Assembly (NCBI RefSeq): GCF_900109565.1
Contig: NZ_FNZZ01000004.1
Span: forward strand, 372,001-436,000
Origin: Sphingomonas palmae
GTDB taxonomy: Bacteria > Pseudomonadota > Alphaproteobacteria > Sphingomonadales > Sphingomonadaceae
Direction: 5' to 3'
DNA: 64,000 nt
Position numbers and translations under genes: made by a program. The notes under the pieces were generated by a model, which saw nothing but the letters and a program-made list of their open reading frames with translations, ran no database searches and was not told where the DNA came from. This document shows positions 40,902 through 49,578 of this stretch, piece after piece (within the stretch, counting starts at the first letter, position 1; each line of letters starts with the position of its first letter).

Positions 40902-41249
40902 TCAATCTTCCAGCCATTGCTGCGAGTTGTTCGCATGCGGGGCAGGTGCGCCATCAACCGACGTGCCCGTGGTCAGTTCCTGATAGCAGCCGCGCGCCTC
41001 GGGTGCCGGCCCGCGGCGATGCGGCAGCGCCTCGATCCGCACCACCAGCACGCGGTCGTGATGCGCGAAGGTCAGGATGTTGCCGACGCGGACGCTCGCG
41101 TGCGCGCGGTCGATCACCCGCCCGTCGATCCGCAGCCGCCCCGCCGCCGCCAGCGCCTGCGCGACGCTGCGCGTCTTGGTCAGCCGCGTGAACCACAGGA
41201 AGCGGTCAAGCCGCATCGTCGTCGTGCCGCTCGGGACCACGCCCGGCAT
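40902..41249 (-). CDS. S4-domain RNA-binding protein (Hsp15-like)
   Basis: 115 residues. MRLDRFLWFTRLTKTRSVAQ and GRLRIDGRVIDRAHASVRVG form the S4 domain; a His-containing basic middle part and a variable tail follow. Hsp15 relatives rescue stalled 50S subunits carrying nascent chains. The ATG at 41249 overlaps the stop of the helicase gene (ATGA), so both are made from one transcript; a second Met lies at 41216. Confidence 0.87.
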   Translation of the reverse strand: MPGVVPSGTTTMRLDRFLWFTRLTKTRSVAQALAAAGRLRIDGRVIDRAHASVRVGNILTFAHHDRVLVVRIEALPHRRGPAPEARGCYQELTTGTSVDGAPAPHANNSQQWLED

Positions 41250-43795
41250 CAATGCGCCCGCATCAGGTCGCCGAGCGCCGCGAAGGCATTGCCCGGCCGC
41301 GCCGCTGCCGCGGCCGGCGGCGCCTTGGGTCTGGGCCGTCCGCGCCAGACGTAGCGGTTGCTGCCGTCCGCCGTCTCGCCGCCGCGCCTGTCCGCGGCAC
41401 GGAAACCCAATTCCGCCATCAACCGCGCCAGCGTTTCGGGCTCGAGCCCGATCGAGGTCGCGAGCGCGGGGTCGGCGGCGAACGGCGCGCGCGCGCCTTC
41501 CTTGCTCGCCGCGCGCGCCTCGTGCGCAGCACGCGCGATCCGCTCGACCAGGTCGATCCGAACCGCCTGTGCGCCGAGCGGACGATAGCCCATCCCCACC
41601 ATCGCGCCCGGCGTCGCGCGCGGCAGCACGGTGGCGCCCGCCGGCGGGACAGGCGGCGCCGCACCGTGCATCGCCGCGATCAGCGCCTGCCGCCACGCGC
41701 GCGCACCGGGCTTGAGCAGCCGTGGGTCGAACAGGTCGAGCGCGCCGATCGTGACGCCGGCGCGCCTGAGCCAGTGCCGCGCGCCACCATCCAGCGCGTC
41801 GAGCGACGCGGTCAGCGGTGCGCGCGCGGCAATCCCCGCGCCCGTCTCCAGCGCGCCCGCGATGCTGCGGAGCGCCGGCCCGGCTTCCGCCGCGCGCGTC
41901 GCCTCGGCCAATTTGGCGAGCGCGGGCAGGCGCTTGGCGATACTCGCCGTCACCCAGTCGCGTACGCGCGTCGCGACGCGCTCGCGCAACTGCGGATCGA
42001 GGCAGGCGAGCGCGGGGTCGAGCACCACCGCCGGGCGCGCCAGCGAGCTTCCCCGCGCCAGCCGCGCGAGTTCGCTGCCGTGCGCGACGATGCCGCCGTC
42101 CTCCGCCAGCGCGAACGCCTCGTCGTCGGCCGCGATCACCGCCTCTGCGCGCCGGCGCCGCTCAGTACCCAGCCGTTTCTCCGCGGTGGCGAGCAGCAGC
42201 CGCTTGTCGGCGGCACGCGCCTCGGGCGCGACGGTGAAGCGGAACCCGTCGAGCCGCCCGATCGCGTGCGCGTCGATCGTCACCTCGCCCTCCGCACCGA
42301 TCTCGACCGGCAGCTCACCCGCTCCTGCGCCGATCTTGCGCATCAGCGCGGTGGTGCGCTTGTCGACGAAGCGCTGCGTCAGACTGGCGTGGAGCGCGTC
42401 GGACAGCCGCTCCTCCACCTCCAGCGCGCGCGCCGCCCAGGTCTCGGGCTCCGCCAGCCAGTCAGGCCGCTGCGCGATATACGTCCAGCTGCGGATGCTG
42501 GCGATCCGCCCCGCGATCGTCTCGACATCGCCGTCGGTGCGGTCAAGCCGCGCGACCTCGTCGGCGAACCATTGGTGCGGAATGAACCCTTGCGCCAGGT
42601 AAGCGAACACCCGCCCGACGAAGCGCGCGTGCGGGTCGAGGCCGAGCTTGGCGAAATCGGGGATGCCGCACGCCGCCCACAGTCGCGCGACATTGCCGCG
42701 CCCGCCTGCGCGCACCGCGTCGCGCACCTGCGGCTCGTCGGCCAACCGTTTCAGCACCTTCAGATCGAGCGCCTCGGGCGCGGGGCGCAGCATGGTGACG
42801 GTTCCGCCGGGCATCTCGGGCTTTCTCGACAGGCTGGCGATCAGCGCGTCGATGCTCGACAGGTCGGGCTCGCCCTCGCGCCAGTAGAGCCAGTCGAGTT
42901 TGGGAAAGCGATGCCCCTCGATCGCCTGTATTTCTTCGGGCAGGAACGCCTCATCGCCTTCCTCGGTCAGCGCGCCGAACGTCCCGTCGCGCTGGTGCCG
43001 CCCCGCGCGTCCCGCGATCTGTGCCATCTCCGCCACCGTCAGCCGACGACGCCGCCGCCCGTCGAACTTGTGCAGGCCCGCGAAGGCGACGTGCCCGACA
43101 TCCAGGTTCAGCCCCATGCCGATTGCGTCGGTCGCGACGAGATAGTCGACCTCGCCCGCCTGGAACATCTGCACCTGCGCATTGCGCGTGCGCGGCGACA
43201 ATGCGCCCATCACCACCGCCGCCCCGCCGCGCAGTCGCCGGAGCATCTCGGCGGTGGCGTAGACTTCCTCGGCGGAGAAGGCGACCACGGCGGAGCGACG
43301 GGGCAGGCGCGACAGCTTCTTCGCCGCGCCGTAGCTGAGCGTCGAGAAGCGCGGCCGCTCGACGATCTCGATGCCGGGGATCAGGTTGCGCAGCACCGGA
43401 CGCAGCGCTTCCGAGCCGAGGATCATCGTCTCCTCGCGCCCGCGCGCGCGCAGCAGCCGGTCGGTGAAGACGTGTCCGCGCTCCTGGTCGGCGCCCAGTT
43501 GCGCCTCGTCGATCCCAACGAACGCGAAGTCGCGCTGCATCGGCATTGATTCGACCGTGCACAGGAACCAGCGCGCGTCCTTCGGAACGATGCGCTCCTC
43601 GCCCGTCACCAGCGCGACGCGCTCGCGGCCCTTCAAAGCAACAACCCGGTCATAGACCTCGCGGGCCAGCAGGCGCAGCGGAAAGCCGATGCATCCGCTC
43701 GAATGCGCGCACATCCGCTCGATCGCGAGATGGGTCTTGCCGGTGTTGGTCGGGCCCAACACTGCCGTCACTCGGGCGTCGTCACGCGCACTCAT
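41249..43795 (-). CDS. SUV3-like superfamily 2 helicase
   Basis: 848 residues. Walker A is GPTNTGKTH (14-22), the DEAD-type box is DEAQ (96-99), and later motifs include VATDAIGMGLNLDV and QIAGRAGR. This matches the SUV3 group; in mitochondria SUV3 unwinds RNA for degradation. The C-terminal ~350 residues are a long extension of unknown role. The ATG at 43795 is preferred over GTG or ATG codons further up. It is translationally coupled to the S4-domain gene, which suggests work on RNA or ribosomes. Confidence 0.88.
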   Translation of the reverse strand: MSARDDARVTAVLGPTNTGKTHLAIERMCAHSSGCIGFPLRLLAREVYDRVVALKGRERVALVTGEERIVPKDARWFLCTVESMPMQRDFAFVGIDEAQLGADQERGHVFTDRLLRARGREETMILGSEALRPVLRNLIPGIEIVERPRFSTLSYGAAKKLSRLPRRSAVVAFSAEEVYATAEMLRRLRGGAAVVMGALSPRTRNAQVQMFQAGEVDYLVATDAIGMGLNLDVGHVAFAGLHKFDGRRRRRLTVAEMAQIAGRAGRHQRDGTFGALTEEGDEAFLPEEIQAIEGHRFPKLDWLYWREGEPDLSSIDALIASLSRKPEMPGGTVTMLRPAPEALDLKVLKRLADEPQVRDAVRAGGRGNVARLWAACGIPDFAKLGLDPHARFVGRVFAYLAQGFIPHQWFADEVARLDRTDGDVETIAGRIASIRSWTYIAQRPDWLAEPETWAARALEVEERLSDALHASLTQRFVDKRTTALMRKIGAGAGELPVEIGAEGEVTIDAHAIGRLDGFRFTVAPEARAADKRLLLATAEKRLGTERRRRAEAVIAADDEAFALAEDGGIVAHGSELARLARGSSLARPAVVLDPALACLDPQLRERVATRVRDWVTASIAKRLPALAKLAEATRAAEAGPALRSIAGALETGAGIAARAPLTASLDALDGGARHWLRRAGVTIGALDLFDPRLLKPGARAWRQALIAAMHGAAPPVPPAGATVLPRATPGAMVGMGYRPLGAQAVRIDLVERIARAAHEARAASKEGARAPFAADPALATSIGLEPETLARLMAELGFRAADRRGGETADGSNRYVWRGRPRPKAPPAAAAARPGNAFAALGDLMRAH

Positions 43796-43909
43796 TGCCC
43801 GACCTACATCGGGTCGAAGGCGAGGCGATGCAATCACTTCCTTTGAGCCGGGCGGGTTCGTCGCGCGTGTCGGGCGTTCGGCCGCGAAGCACGCCATTCG
43901 TCACCCCGG

Positions 43910-43924
43910 TTAATTTGACTTTAG
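43910..43924 (+). promoter_or_regulatory. Near-consensus CtrA binding site
   Basis: TTAA-TTTGACT-TTAG has seven of the eight fixed bases of the alphaproteobacterial CtrA box (TTAA-N7-TTAA). It sits about 85 bases before the M23 peptidase gene and about 115 bases before the divergent helicase gene. TTAA is rare in this GC-rich DNA. Confidence 0.45.
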
Positions 43925-44006
43925 CACCTCGCGTCCACAACGCGGCGACCCAGGTGCCGGGGGAACACGGCGCACATTTTGTCACACCGGGGCGGGGACG
44001 CCGTTT

Positions 44007-45494
44007 TTGTTTCTGCGTGAACAGCAAGGGCTGGAGCTGGCAGGTGCCGCGGGATCGGCGCGGATGCGCGCGCTCGTCCCGGCCGCGGCGCCGCTCGTGC
44101 CGTCGTCGATCGCCGATCGGCTCCGCGACGCGGCGGTCCACACCGACTGGGTACCCGATCTCGGCCAGAACATCGGCAGCCGGACGTGGTGGCGCGGGGC
44201 GGCGACCTGTGTTGCGCTGATCGGGGCGGCATGGATGACGCGCCCGGGCATGCCGCCCGTGCTCGGCTACGCTCCCCCGGCGGTGACCGGCGTGGCGCTG
44301 GAGGAAACCCGCACGCAGGGGATCGCGCCGCTCGGGCTCGGCGCCACCACCGGCCGCCGCATGGCTGCCTCCGGCCTCGTCCGTCACCTGACCGAGACGC
44401 CCGAGCGTCCGCAGATCGACCTGACGGTGACGCTGGGCGGCGGCGATACGCTGTCCAACGCGCTCGGCCGCGCGGGCGTCGGCATGAACGAGGCCGCGCG
44501 CGTCGCCACGCTCGTCTCGGGCGCGGTCGCGCTCGACCAGCTCAAGCCCGGCACGATCCTGTCGCTGACGATGGGGCGTCGCCCGTCGCGGCTGCAACCG
44601 CGCCCGATCGAGAAGCTCACGTTTCGCGCCGGATTCGATCTCAACCTCGCGGTCAACCGCGCCGGTGACGCGCTGCTGCTCGATCGCCAGCCAATCAGCA
44701 TCGACCGCGCGCCTCTGCACGTCCGCGGGCTGGTGGGCGACGGCCTGTACCGCTCGATGCGCGCCGCCGGCGTGCCCGCGCGCGTGGTGGAATCGTACAT
44801 CAAGGCGGTCGCCGCGCGCATGCCGATCGGCGAGGTCGGTGCCGCCGACACGTTCGACCTCGTCGCCGATCAGGCGCGCGCGGCCACCGGCGAGGTCGAG
44901 GTCGGGCAGCTCCAGTACGCCGGGCTCGTCGATGCCGCGGGCAAGCGCCGGCTCCAGCTCGTCCGCTGGGGCGACAAGGACGGTGAGGGCGGCAGCTTCA
45001 TGGACCCGGCGGGTCAGGTCGAGCGGCGCGGCTTCATGGGCATGCCGGTTGCCGGGCGCGTCACCTCGACCTTCGGTTATCGCATGCACCCGCTGCTCGG
45101 CTTCATGCGGATGCACAAGGGGATCGACATCGGTGCGCCCTACGGCAGCCCGATCTACGCCGCGATCGACGGTGTCGTGCAGTTCGCGGGACGCAGCGGC
45201 GGCTACGGCAATTTCGTCAAGCTGGCGCACGCGGGCGGCTACGCCTCGGGCTACGGCCACATGAGCCGGATCGCGGTGTCGTCCGGCACCCGTGTCCAGC
45301 GCGGGCAGGTGATCGGCTATGTCGGCTCGACCGGCATGTCGACGGGGCCGCACCTGCACTGGGAAGTGTGGAAGAACGGCGTGCCGGTCAATCCGCGCGC
45401 GATCTCGCTGTCGAGCGTCCAGACCGTGTCGGGCAACACGCTGCGCGGGTTGAAGGCCAAGCTGGCACGGTTGCTCTCCGCGCCCGCGCGCTGA
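44007..45494 (+). CDS. M23 family peptidoglycan endopeptidase
   Basis: 495 residues. One membrane segment lies at about 63-77 (WRGAATCVALIGAAWMT). A LysM-like or OapA-like middle part is followed by the M23 domain (about 345-470) with GYRMHPLLGFMRMHKGIDIG and HLHWEV, the zinc ligands. It should cut peptide crosslinks in the wall. The start is TTG at 44007, supported by GGGGACG just upstream; ATG 44064 is the alternative. A CtrA-like box lies upstream. Confidence 0.87.
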   Translation: MFLREQQGLELAGAAGSARMRALVPAAAPLVPSSIADRLRDAAVHTDWVPDLGQNIGSRTWWRGAATCVALIGAAWMTRPGMPPVLGYAPPAVTGVALEETRTQGIAPLGLGATTGRRMAASGLVRHLTETPERPQIDLTVTLGGGDTLSNALGRAGVGMNEAARVATLVSGAVALDQLKPGTILSLTMGRRPSRLQPRPIEKLTFRAGFDLNLAVNRAGDALLLDRQPISIDRAPLHVRGLVGDGLYRSMRAAGVPARVVESYIKAVAARMPIGEVGAADTFDLVADQARAATGEVEVGQLQYAGLVDAAGKRRLQLVRWGDKDGEGGSFMDPAGQVERRGFMGMPVAGRVTSTFGYRMHPLLGFMRMHKGIDIGAPYGSPIYAAIDGVVQFAGRSGGYGNFVKLAHAGGYASGYGHMSRIAVSSGTRVQRGQVIGYVGSTGMSTGPHLHWEVWKNGVPVNPRAISLSSVQTVSGNTLRGLKAKLARLLSAPAR

Positions 45495-45525
45495 TTGCGC
45501 GCGGTTCGGCCAGTCGGGCCGGACC

Positions 45526-46071
45526 TCAGCTCCGCTTGGGAACCGAGAAGGTGCCCGTCACGCGCCCGGTCGGTGCGCGCTGGACGTTGCCACCGGTCCC
45601 GCTGCCACTACCGCCCGCGACCGCCGACCCGTCGATCACCGCACGCCCGGTATCGAGGTTGATCGTCAGCCGCGCGCCGTTGACGGTATTCGGCCCCTGC
45701 GTCAGCCGTACATTGCCCAGCATGGTGATGACCCGGCGGTTGAGGTCGTACACGGCGTACTGCCCGCGCGCAGTCTGGTCGGGACGGCGCACCGTCACCC
45801 CGCCCGACGCGTCCAGCCTCGACACCTGCGGGTTACCGTCGACGACCTCGCCGGTGTAAGCGACGTTCAGCCGCTGCGCGTTGAGCGTCATCTCCGCTTG
45901 GCGGACCGCGACATTGCCGGTCAGCACCGCGCGGTTCGCCTTGTCCTGCAGCTCGATCTGGTCCGCACCGAAATCGATTGGCGCGTTGGTGTTGTGCTTG
46001 CTCTGCGCCGCCGCGGGGGCAGCGACGACGAGCAGCGTCAGGGTCAAAAGCGAGCGGCGCATGGCGCTCAT
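45526..46071 (-). CDS. lptA: LPS transport protein LptA
   Basis: 181 residues. Signal peptide MRRSLLTLTLLVVAAPAAA, then the OstA/LptA beta-jellyroll: IDFGADQIELQDKANRAVLT, GNVAVRQAEMTLNAQRLNV and YDLNRRVITMLGNVRLTQG. It bridges lipopolysaccharide from the inner to the outer membrane. A Gly/Ser-rich tail near the end is unusual but minor. Its ATG overlaps the lptC stop by four bases. lptB is not adjacent. Confidence 0.92.
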   Translation of the reverse strand: MSAMRRSLLTLTLLVVAAPAAAQSKHNTNAPIDFGADQIELQDKANRAVLTGNVAVRQAEMTLNAQRLNVAYTGEVVDGNPQVSRLDASGGVTVRRPDQTARGQYAVYDLNRRVITMLGNVRLTQGPNTVNGARLTINLDTGRAVIDGSAVAGGSGSGTGGNVQRAPTGRVTGTFSVPKRS

Positions 46072-46706
46072 TTCGTTTGTCTCGGCACAATGCGCAAGCG
46101 CGCGTTGCCGTTCAGCCTGACCGTGCGCGATTCCAGATCGGCGGACATGCTGTTCGCGCTGAAATTGCCCTGCCTGACCGTGCCCGTGACCGGTGCGGTG
46201 GAGGTCAGCTGCCGCGTTTTCAGATCAACGTCGGCGTTCGAGGTATCGAGCGTGTAATTGTTGGGCGCGCGTACCGCGATGCCGCCATCGACGCGCACCT
46301 TCTCGGTATCCATGTCGTAGCGCGCGCGCGGCGCCGTCAGACGCGCGGGACCGTCCTGCAGCTGGATCGCCGCCGCCATCTGCTGGATCCGCACCACCGC
46401 CTCGGCCGAGCTCTTCTGCACCGCCGAACCCGCCTGGAGCTCGAACGGCTGCCCCTTGGTGTCGGTGCCGCGATAGGTCGCCGATTGCAGCTTCAAGCGC
46501 TCCTTGGCGACGTCGACCTTGTTCTTGTCGAGCACGAACGACACGTCGCCCGCCATCGTCAGCGGCGCCATGACCAGAAACGCGGTCAGCACGCCGATCG
46601 AGGCGGGGATCAGCCAGTTCGACGTGCGGATCAGCCGATCGTGGCGACCGCCCGGGCGCGCCCATTGCTGGCGCTCCGACAAGGTACGGCGGGCAAGCTC
46701 GCTCAT
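46068..46706 (-). CDS. lptC: LPS export protein LptC
   Basis: 212 residues. One membrane segment (about 31-49, LIPASIGVLTAFLVMAPLT), then a periplasmic jellyroll: YRGTDTKGQPFELQAGSAVQ and TLDTSNADVDLKTRQL. It links the LptBFG motor to LptA. It lies between the RNase D gene (16 bases upstream) and lptA (ATGA overlap), the standard alphaproteobacterial order. Confidence 0.92.
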   Translation of the reverse strand: MSELARRTLSERQQWARPGGRHDRLIRTSNWLIPASIGVLTAFLVMAPLTMAGDVSFVLDKNKVDVAKERLKLQSATYRGTDTKGQPFELQAGSAVQKSSAEAVVRIQQMAAAIQLQDGPARLTAPRARYDMDTEKVRVDGGIAVRAPNNYTLDTSNADVDLKTRQLTSTAPVTGTVRQGNFSANSMSADLESRTVRLNGNARLRIVPRQTK

Positions 46707-46722
46707 GCGCTACTCCGACTGG

Positions 46723-47343
46723 TCAGGCGTGCGCGAAAATGTCGACCTCGGGCCAGCCCGCGATGTCGAGTTCGGCGCGTGCCGGCAGGAAATCGAAGCA
46801 CGCCTGCGCCAGTTCCATCCGCCCCTCGCGGATCAGGCGCTTGTCCAGCTCTTCCTTCATGCGGTGCAGGTAGCGCACGTCGGACGCGGCGTAATCGCGC
46901 TGCGCCTCGGATAGCTCGGGCCCTCCCCAGTCGGACGATTGCTGCTGCTTGGAAATATCCTGCCCGAGCAGTTCCTTCGCCAGTTCCTTCAAGCCGTGGC
47001 GATCGGTGTAGGTACGCACCAGCCGCGACGCGATCTTGGTGCAGTACACCGGTGCGGCGACCACGCCGAGGTAGAAGCGAAGCGCCGCGATATCGAAGCG
47101 GCCGAAATGGTAGAGCTTCAGCCGCGACGGATCGGCCAGCACGCGCTTCAGATTGGGCGCGGCGTAATCGCTGCCGGGGTTGAAGCGGACCAGATGCTCG
47201 TCGCCCAGCCCATCGGACAATTGCACCACGCACAGCCGGTCGCGCGGCGTGATCAGCCCCATCGTCTCGGTGTCGACCGCGATCGCGGCGCCGGGTGCGA
47301 ACACGTCGCCCGGCAGGTCTTCCTCGTAGAAATATACAGCCAT
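46723..47343 (-). CDS. rnd: Ribonuclease D-like 3'-5' exonuclease
   Basis: 206 residues. The DEDDy exonuclease core only: AVDTETMG (Asp24, Glu26), YHFGRFD (Asp84) and YAASDVRYL. The HRDC domains of E. coli RNase D are absent, as is usual for this short alphaproteobacterial form. It probably trims structured RNA. First gene of the rnd-lptC-lptA unit. Confidence 0.93.
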   Translation of the reverse strand: MAVYFYEEDLPGDVFAPGAAIAVDTETMGLITPRDRLCVVQLSDGLGDEHLVRFNPGSDYAAPNLKRVLADPSRLKLYHFGRFDIAALRFYLGVVAAPVYCTKIASRLVRTYTDRHGLKELAKELLGQDISKQQQSSDWGGPELSEAQRDYAASDVRYLHRMKEELDKRLIREGRMELAQACFDFLPARAELDIAGWPEVDIFAHA

Positions 47344-47406
47344 GTGCTCGCCGTAGCTTGCGGCGCGCCTGCGCTCAATGGGCGCGGGGTCTGAGTCCTA
47401 AGTCGC

Positions 47407-48330
47407 TCACCCCTCGTCGGCGTAGATCGCGACTCGTGCTTCGCTGCCCGCCGACACCTGCCCGCGGTACATGCCCTCAGTCGTGAAGCTCCAAACCGCC
47501 GCTCCATGCGGGCCGGTCACGATCACCCCGCCGCTGCCGCCAAGCGCCTTGACGCCGGTCATCACCGCGTCGGCTGCCGTCTGCAACGGCTCGCCCAGCA
47601 TCCGCACGCGCGCGCCGATCTCGTGCCCGACGCTCTCGCGGATGAAATACTCGCCAGAGCCCGTCGCCGACACCGCGCAGGCGCGATCGTCTGCCCAGGT
47701 GCCCGCGCCGATCAGCGGCGAGTCGCCGACCCGGCCCCAGCGCTTGCCGGTCACCCCGCCGGTCGAGGTCGCGGCGGCGACGTGCCCGTGCGCGTCGCAC
47801 GCCACCGCGCCGACGGTGCCGTACTTCATGTCGACGTCGAACCAGTCCTCGCTCGCCTTCATCGCCGCCAGCTGCGCGCGGCGTTCGGGCACCACGAACC
47901 AGTCCTCGCCCGCCTGCTCGACGCATTGCTCGCGCGCGAACGTGTCCGCGCCCGCGCCGGTCAGCAGCACGTGCGGGCTGTGATCCTTGACCGCGCGCGC
48001 CAGCGTGACGGGGTTGCGCGCCGCGCTCACCCCCGCGACCGCGCCCGCCGATCGGTCACGCCCGTCCATGATCGCGGCATCGAGCTCTACCTTGCCGTCG
48101 AAGGTCAGCACCGCGCCGCGCGCGGAATTGAAGTGCGGATCGTCCTCCAGCACGCGCACCGCCGCCTCGACCGCGTCGATCGCCGCGCCATCGCTCGCCA
48201 GCACCGCCGAGCCCGCCTCCAGCGCGCGGGTCAGCGCGGCACGTGCGCCCGCATCCTGCTCGGGCGTGAGGACCCCGCGGTTGATGATCCCGGCGCCGCC
48301 GTGGATCACCAGCGTCCAGTTGGTAGGCAT
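47407..48330 (-). CDS. Isoaspartyl peptidase / L-asparaginase (Ntn hydrolase)
   Basis: 307 residues. LVIHGGAGIINRGVL opens the family. The catalytic Thr lies in KYGTVGAVACDAHGH, where the precursor should cut itself into two subunits just before Thr. GDSPLIGAGTWAD and ATGSGEYFIR are also conserved. It removes beta-aspartyl residues or hydrolyses asparagine, in the cytoplasm since no signal is seen. It lies between rnd and the acyltransferases. Confidence 0.92.
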   Translation of the reverse strand: MPTNWTLVIHGGAGIINRGVLTPEQDAGARAALTRALEAGSAVLASDGAAIDAVEAAVRVLEDDPHFNSARGAVLTFDGKVELDAAIMDGRDRSAGAVAGVSAARNPVTLARAVKDHSPHVLLTGAGADTFAREQCVEQAGEDWFVVPERRAQLAAMKASEDWFDVDMKYGTVGAVACDAHGHVAAATSTGGVTGKRWGRVGDSPLIGAGTWADDRACAVSATGSGEYFIRESVGHEIGARVRMLGEPLQTAADAVMTGVKALGGSGGVIVTGPHGAAVWSFTTEGMYRGQVSAGSEARVAIYADEG

Positions 48331-48349
48331 GGCGTAAGCTCCTTGAGGC

Positions 48350-49519
48350 TCAGGCGATCGCGGGGCGCGGATCGACGTGGGTGCGGCGCGACGCGTGCCG
48401 CCTGAGCCCGATCAACGGCCGGACCAGCGGTATCCGCCGCCCGACCAGGTAGAACGCCCAGCATCCTGCCACGGTCGCCGCCACCAGAATCAGGAAGTCC
48501 GTCAGCATCGGCAGCCCTGCGTCGCGCAGCCACCAGCCGATCACGACGATCAGCGTCTGGTGGATGATGTAGAACGGGAACACCGCCTCGGTCAGCATCG
48601 GGCGCCAGCGATGGTCGCGGTTCCAGTGGCTGTCGGCGAACCCGATCAGCGCCGCGATCGCGAACCACCCCTCGACCGCGCGTGCGACCGAGAACAGCTC
48701 GCCGACGCCGTCGGGCGCGCGCGCGACGCCGGGCCAGGTCAGCTCGATCCCCGCGACCAGCGCGAACGACGCGACTGCGATCGTGGCCGACAGCTTCCAC
48801 CAGCGCACGAGGCTCGCCAGCACCGTGTCGGCGCGCGCCAGCGCGAAGCCGAACAGGAACGCGGGGAAATAGGTCGCGTGCGCCACCCAGTCGCCCAGCA
48901 CCGCGTGCGTCTCGCGCCCGCCCGGGAACAGCACCAGATTGACCAGCACCATCCAGACGAGCGGGGCGAGCAGCAGCACGGGGCCGCGGAACAGCGCCTC
49001 GAACCCGCGCTGCGCCGCCTCGCGTGCAGCCTTCGGCGTCACTGCGACCGCGAGCGTGATCGCCAGCGTGTAGATCCACAGATAGGCGACGAACCACAGG
49101 TGGTTCCACGTCGGCAGCGGCATGCCGAGGCGAGCATCGAAGCGGAAATAATCGTGCAGCCAGAACCACGCGAAGCCGTGCGGGTAGCCGCGCTTGGTCA
49201 CCAACTCGACCCACGCCTGCGGCGGCACGATCACCGCCATTCCGAAGATCAGCGGCACCAGCAACCGCGCGGTACGGTTGCGCGCGAACTTGAGGCGGCT
49301 CGACTGCCGCTTGAGCAGCACCCGGCTGGCGTAGCCCGAGACGATGAACAGCAGCGACAGTCGCCACGGGTTGCTCGCCATCATCGGCACGGTCGCCCAC
49401 ACCGGCCCGTCGAGCTTCACGTGATAGTCCCACGGCACGAACACCATGCCGACGTGATAGAGGATCAGGAGCGCGAAGGCGCCGATGCGGAGCCAGTCGA
49501 GCCCGTAGTGGCGTTGCAT
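48350..49519 (-). CDS. Acyltransferase-3 family membrane protein (copy 1)
   Basis: 389 residues with about ten membrane helices. [20 protein letters not shown] opens with the family His, and NPWRLSLLFIVSGYASR, NHLWFVAYLWIY and AVFPFYIIHQTLIV are standard. Such enzymes add acetyl or succinyl groups to sugars or glycans. The ATG at 49519 gives MQRHYG. It lies next to a close paralogue, 59 bases upstream of it on the same strand. Confidence 0.88.
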   Translation of the reverse strand: MQRHYGLDWLRIGAFALLILYHVGMVFVPWDYHVKLDGPVWATVPMMASNPWRLSLLFIVSGYASRVLLKRQSSRLKFARNRTARLLVPLIFGMAVIVPPQAWVELVTKRGYPHGFAWFWLHDYFRFDARLGMPLPTWNHLWFVAYLWIYTLAITLAVAVTPKAAREAAQRGFEALFRGPVLLLAPLVWMVLVNLVLFPGGRETHAVLGDWVAHATYFPAFLFGFALARADTVLASLVRWWKLSATIAVASFALVAGIELTWPGVARAPDGVGELFSVARAVEGWFAIAALIGFADSHWNRDHRWRPMLTEAVFPFYIIHQTLIVVIGWWLRDAGLPMLTDFLILVAATVAGCWAFYLVGRRIPLVRPLIGLRRHASRRTHVDPRPAIA

Positions 49520-49578
49520 GGCGGCGCGCCTAGCAGCTTCGCCGCGCGCACGCCAACTCACCCAACTATTCGGGCCGG

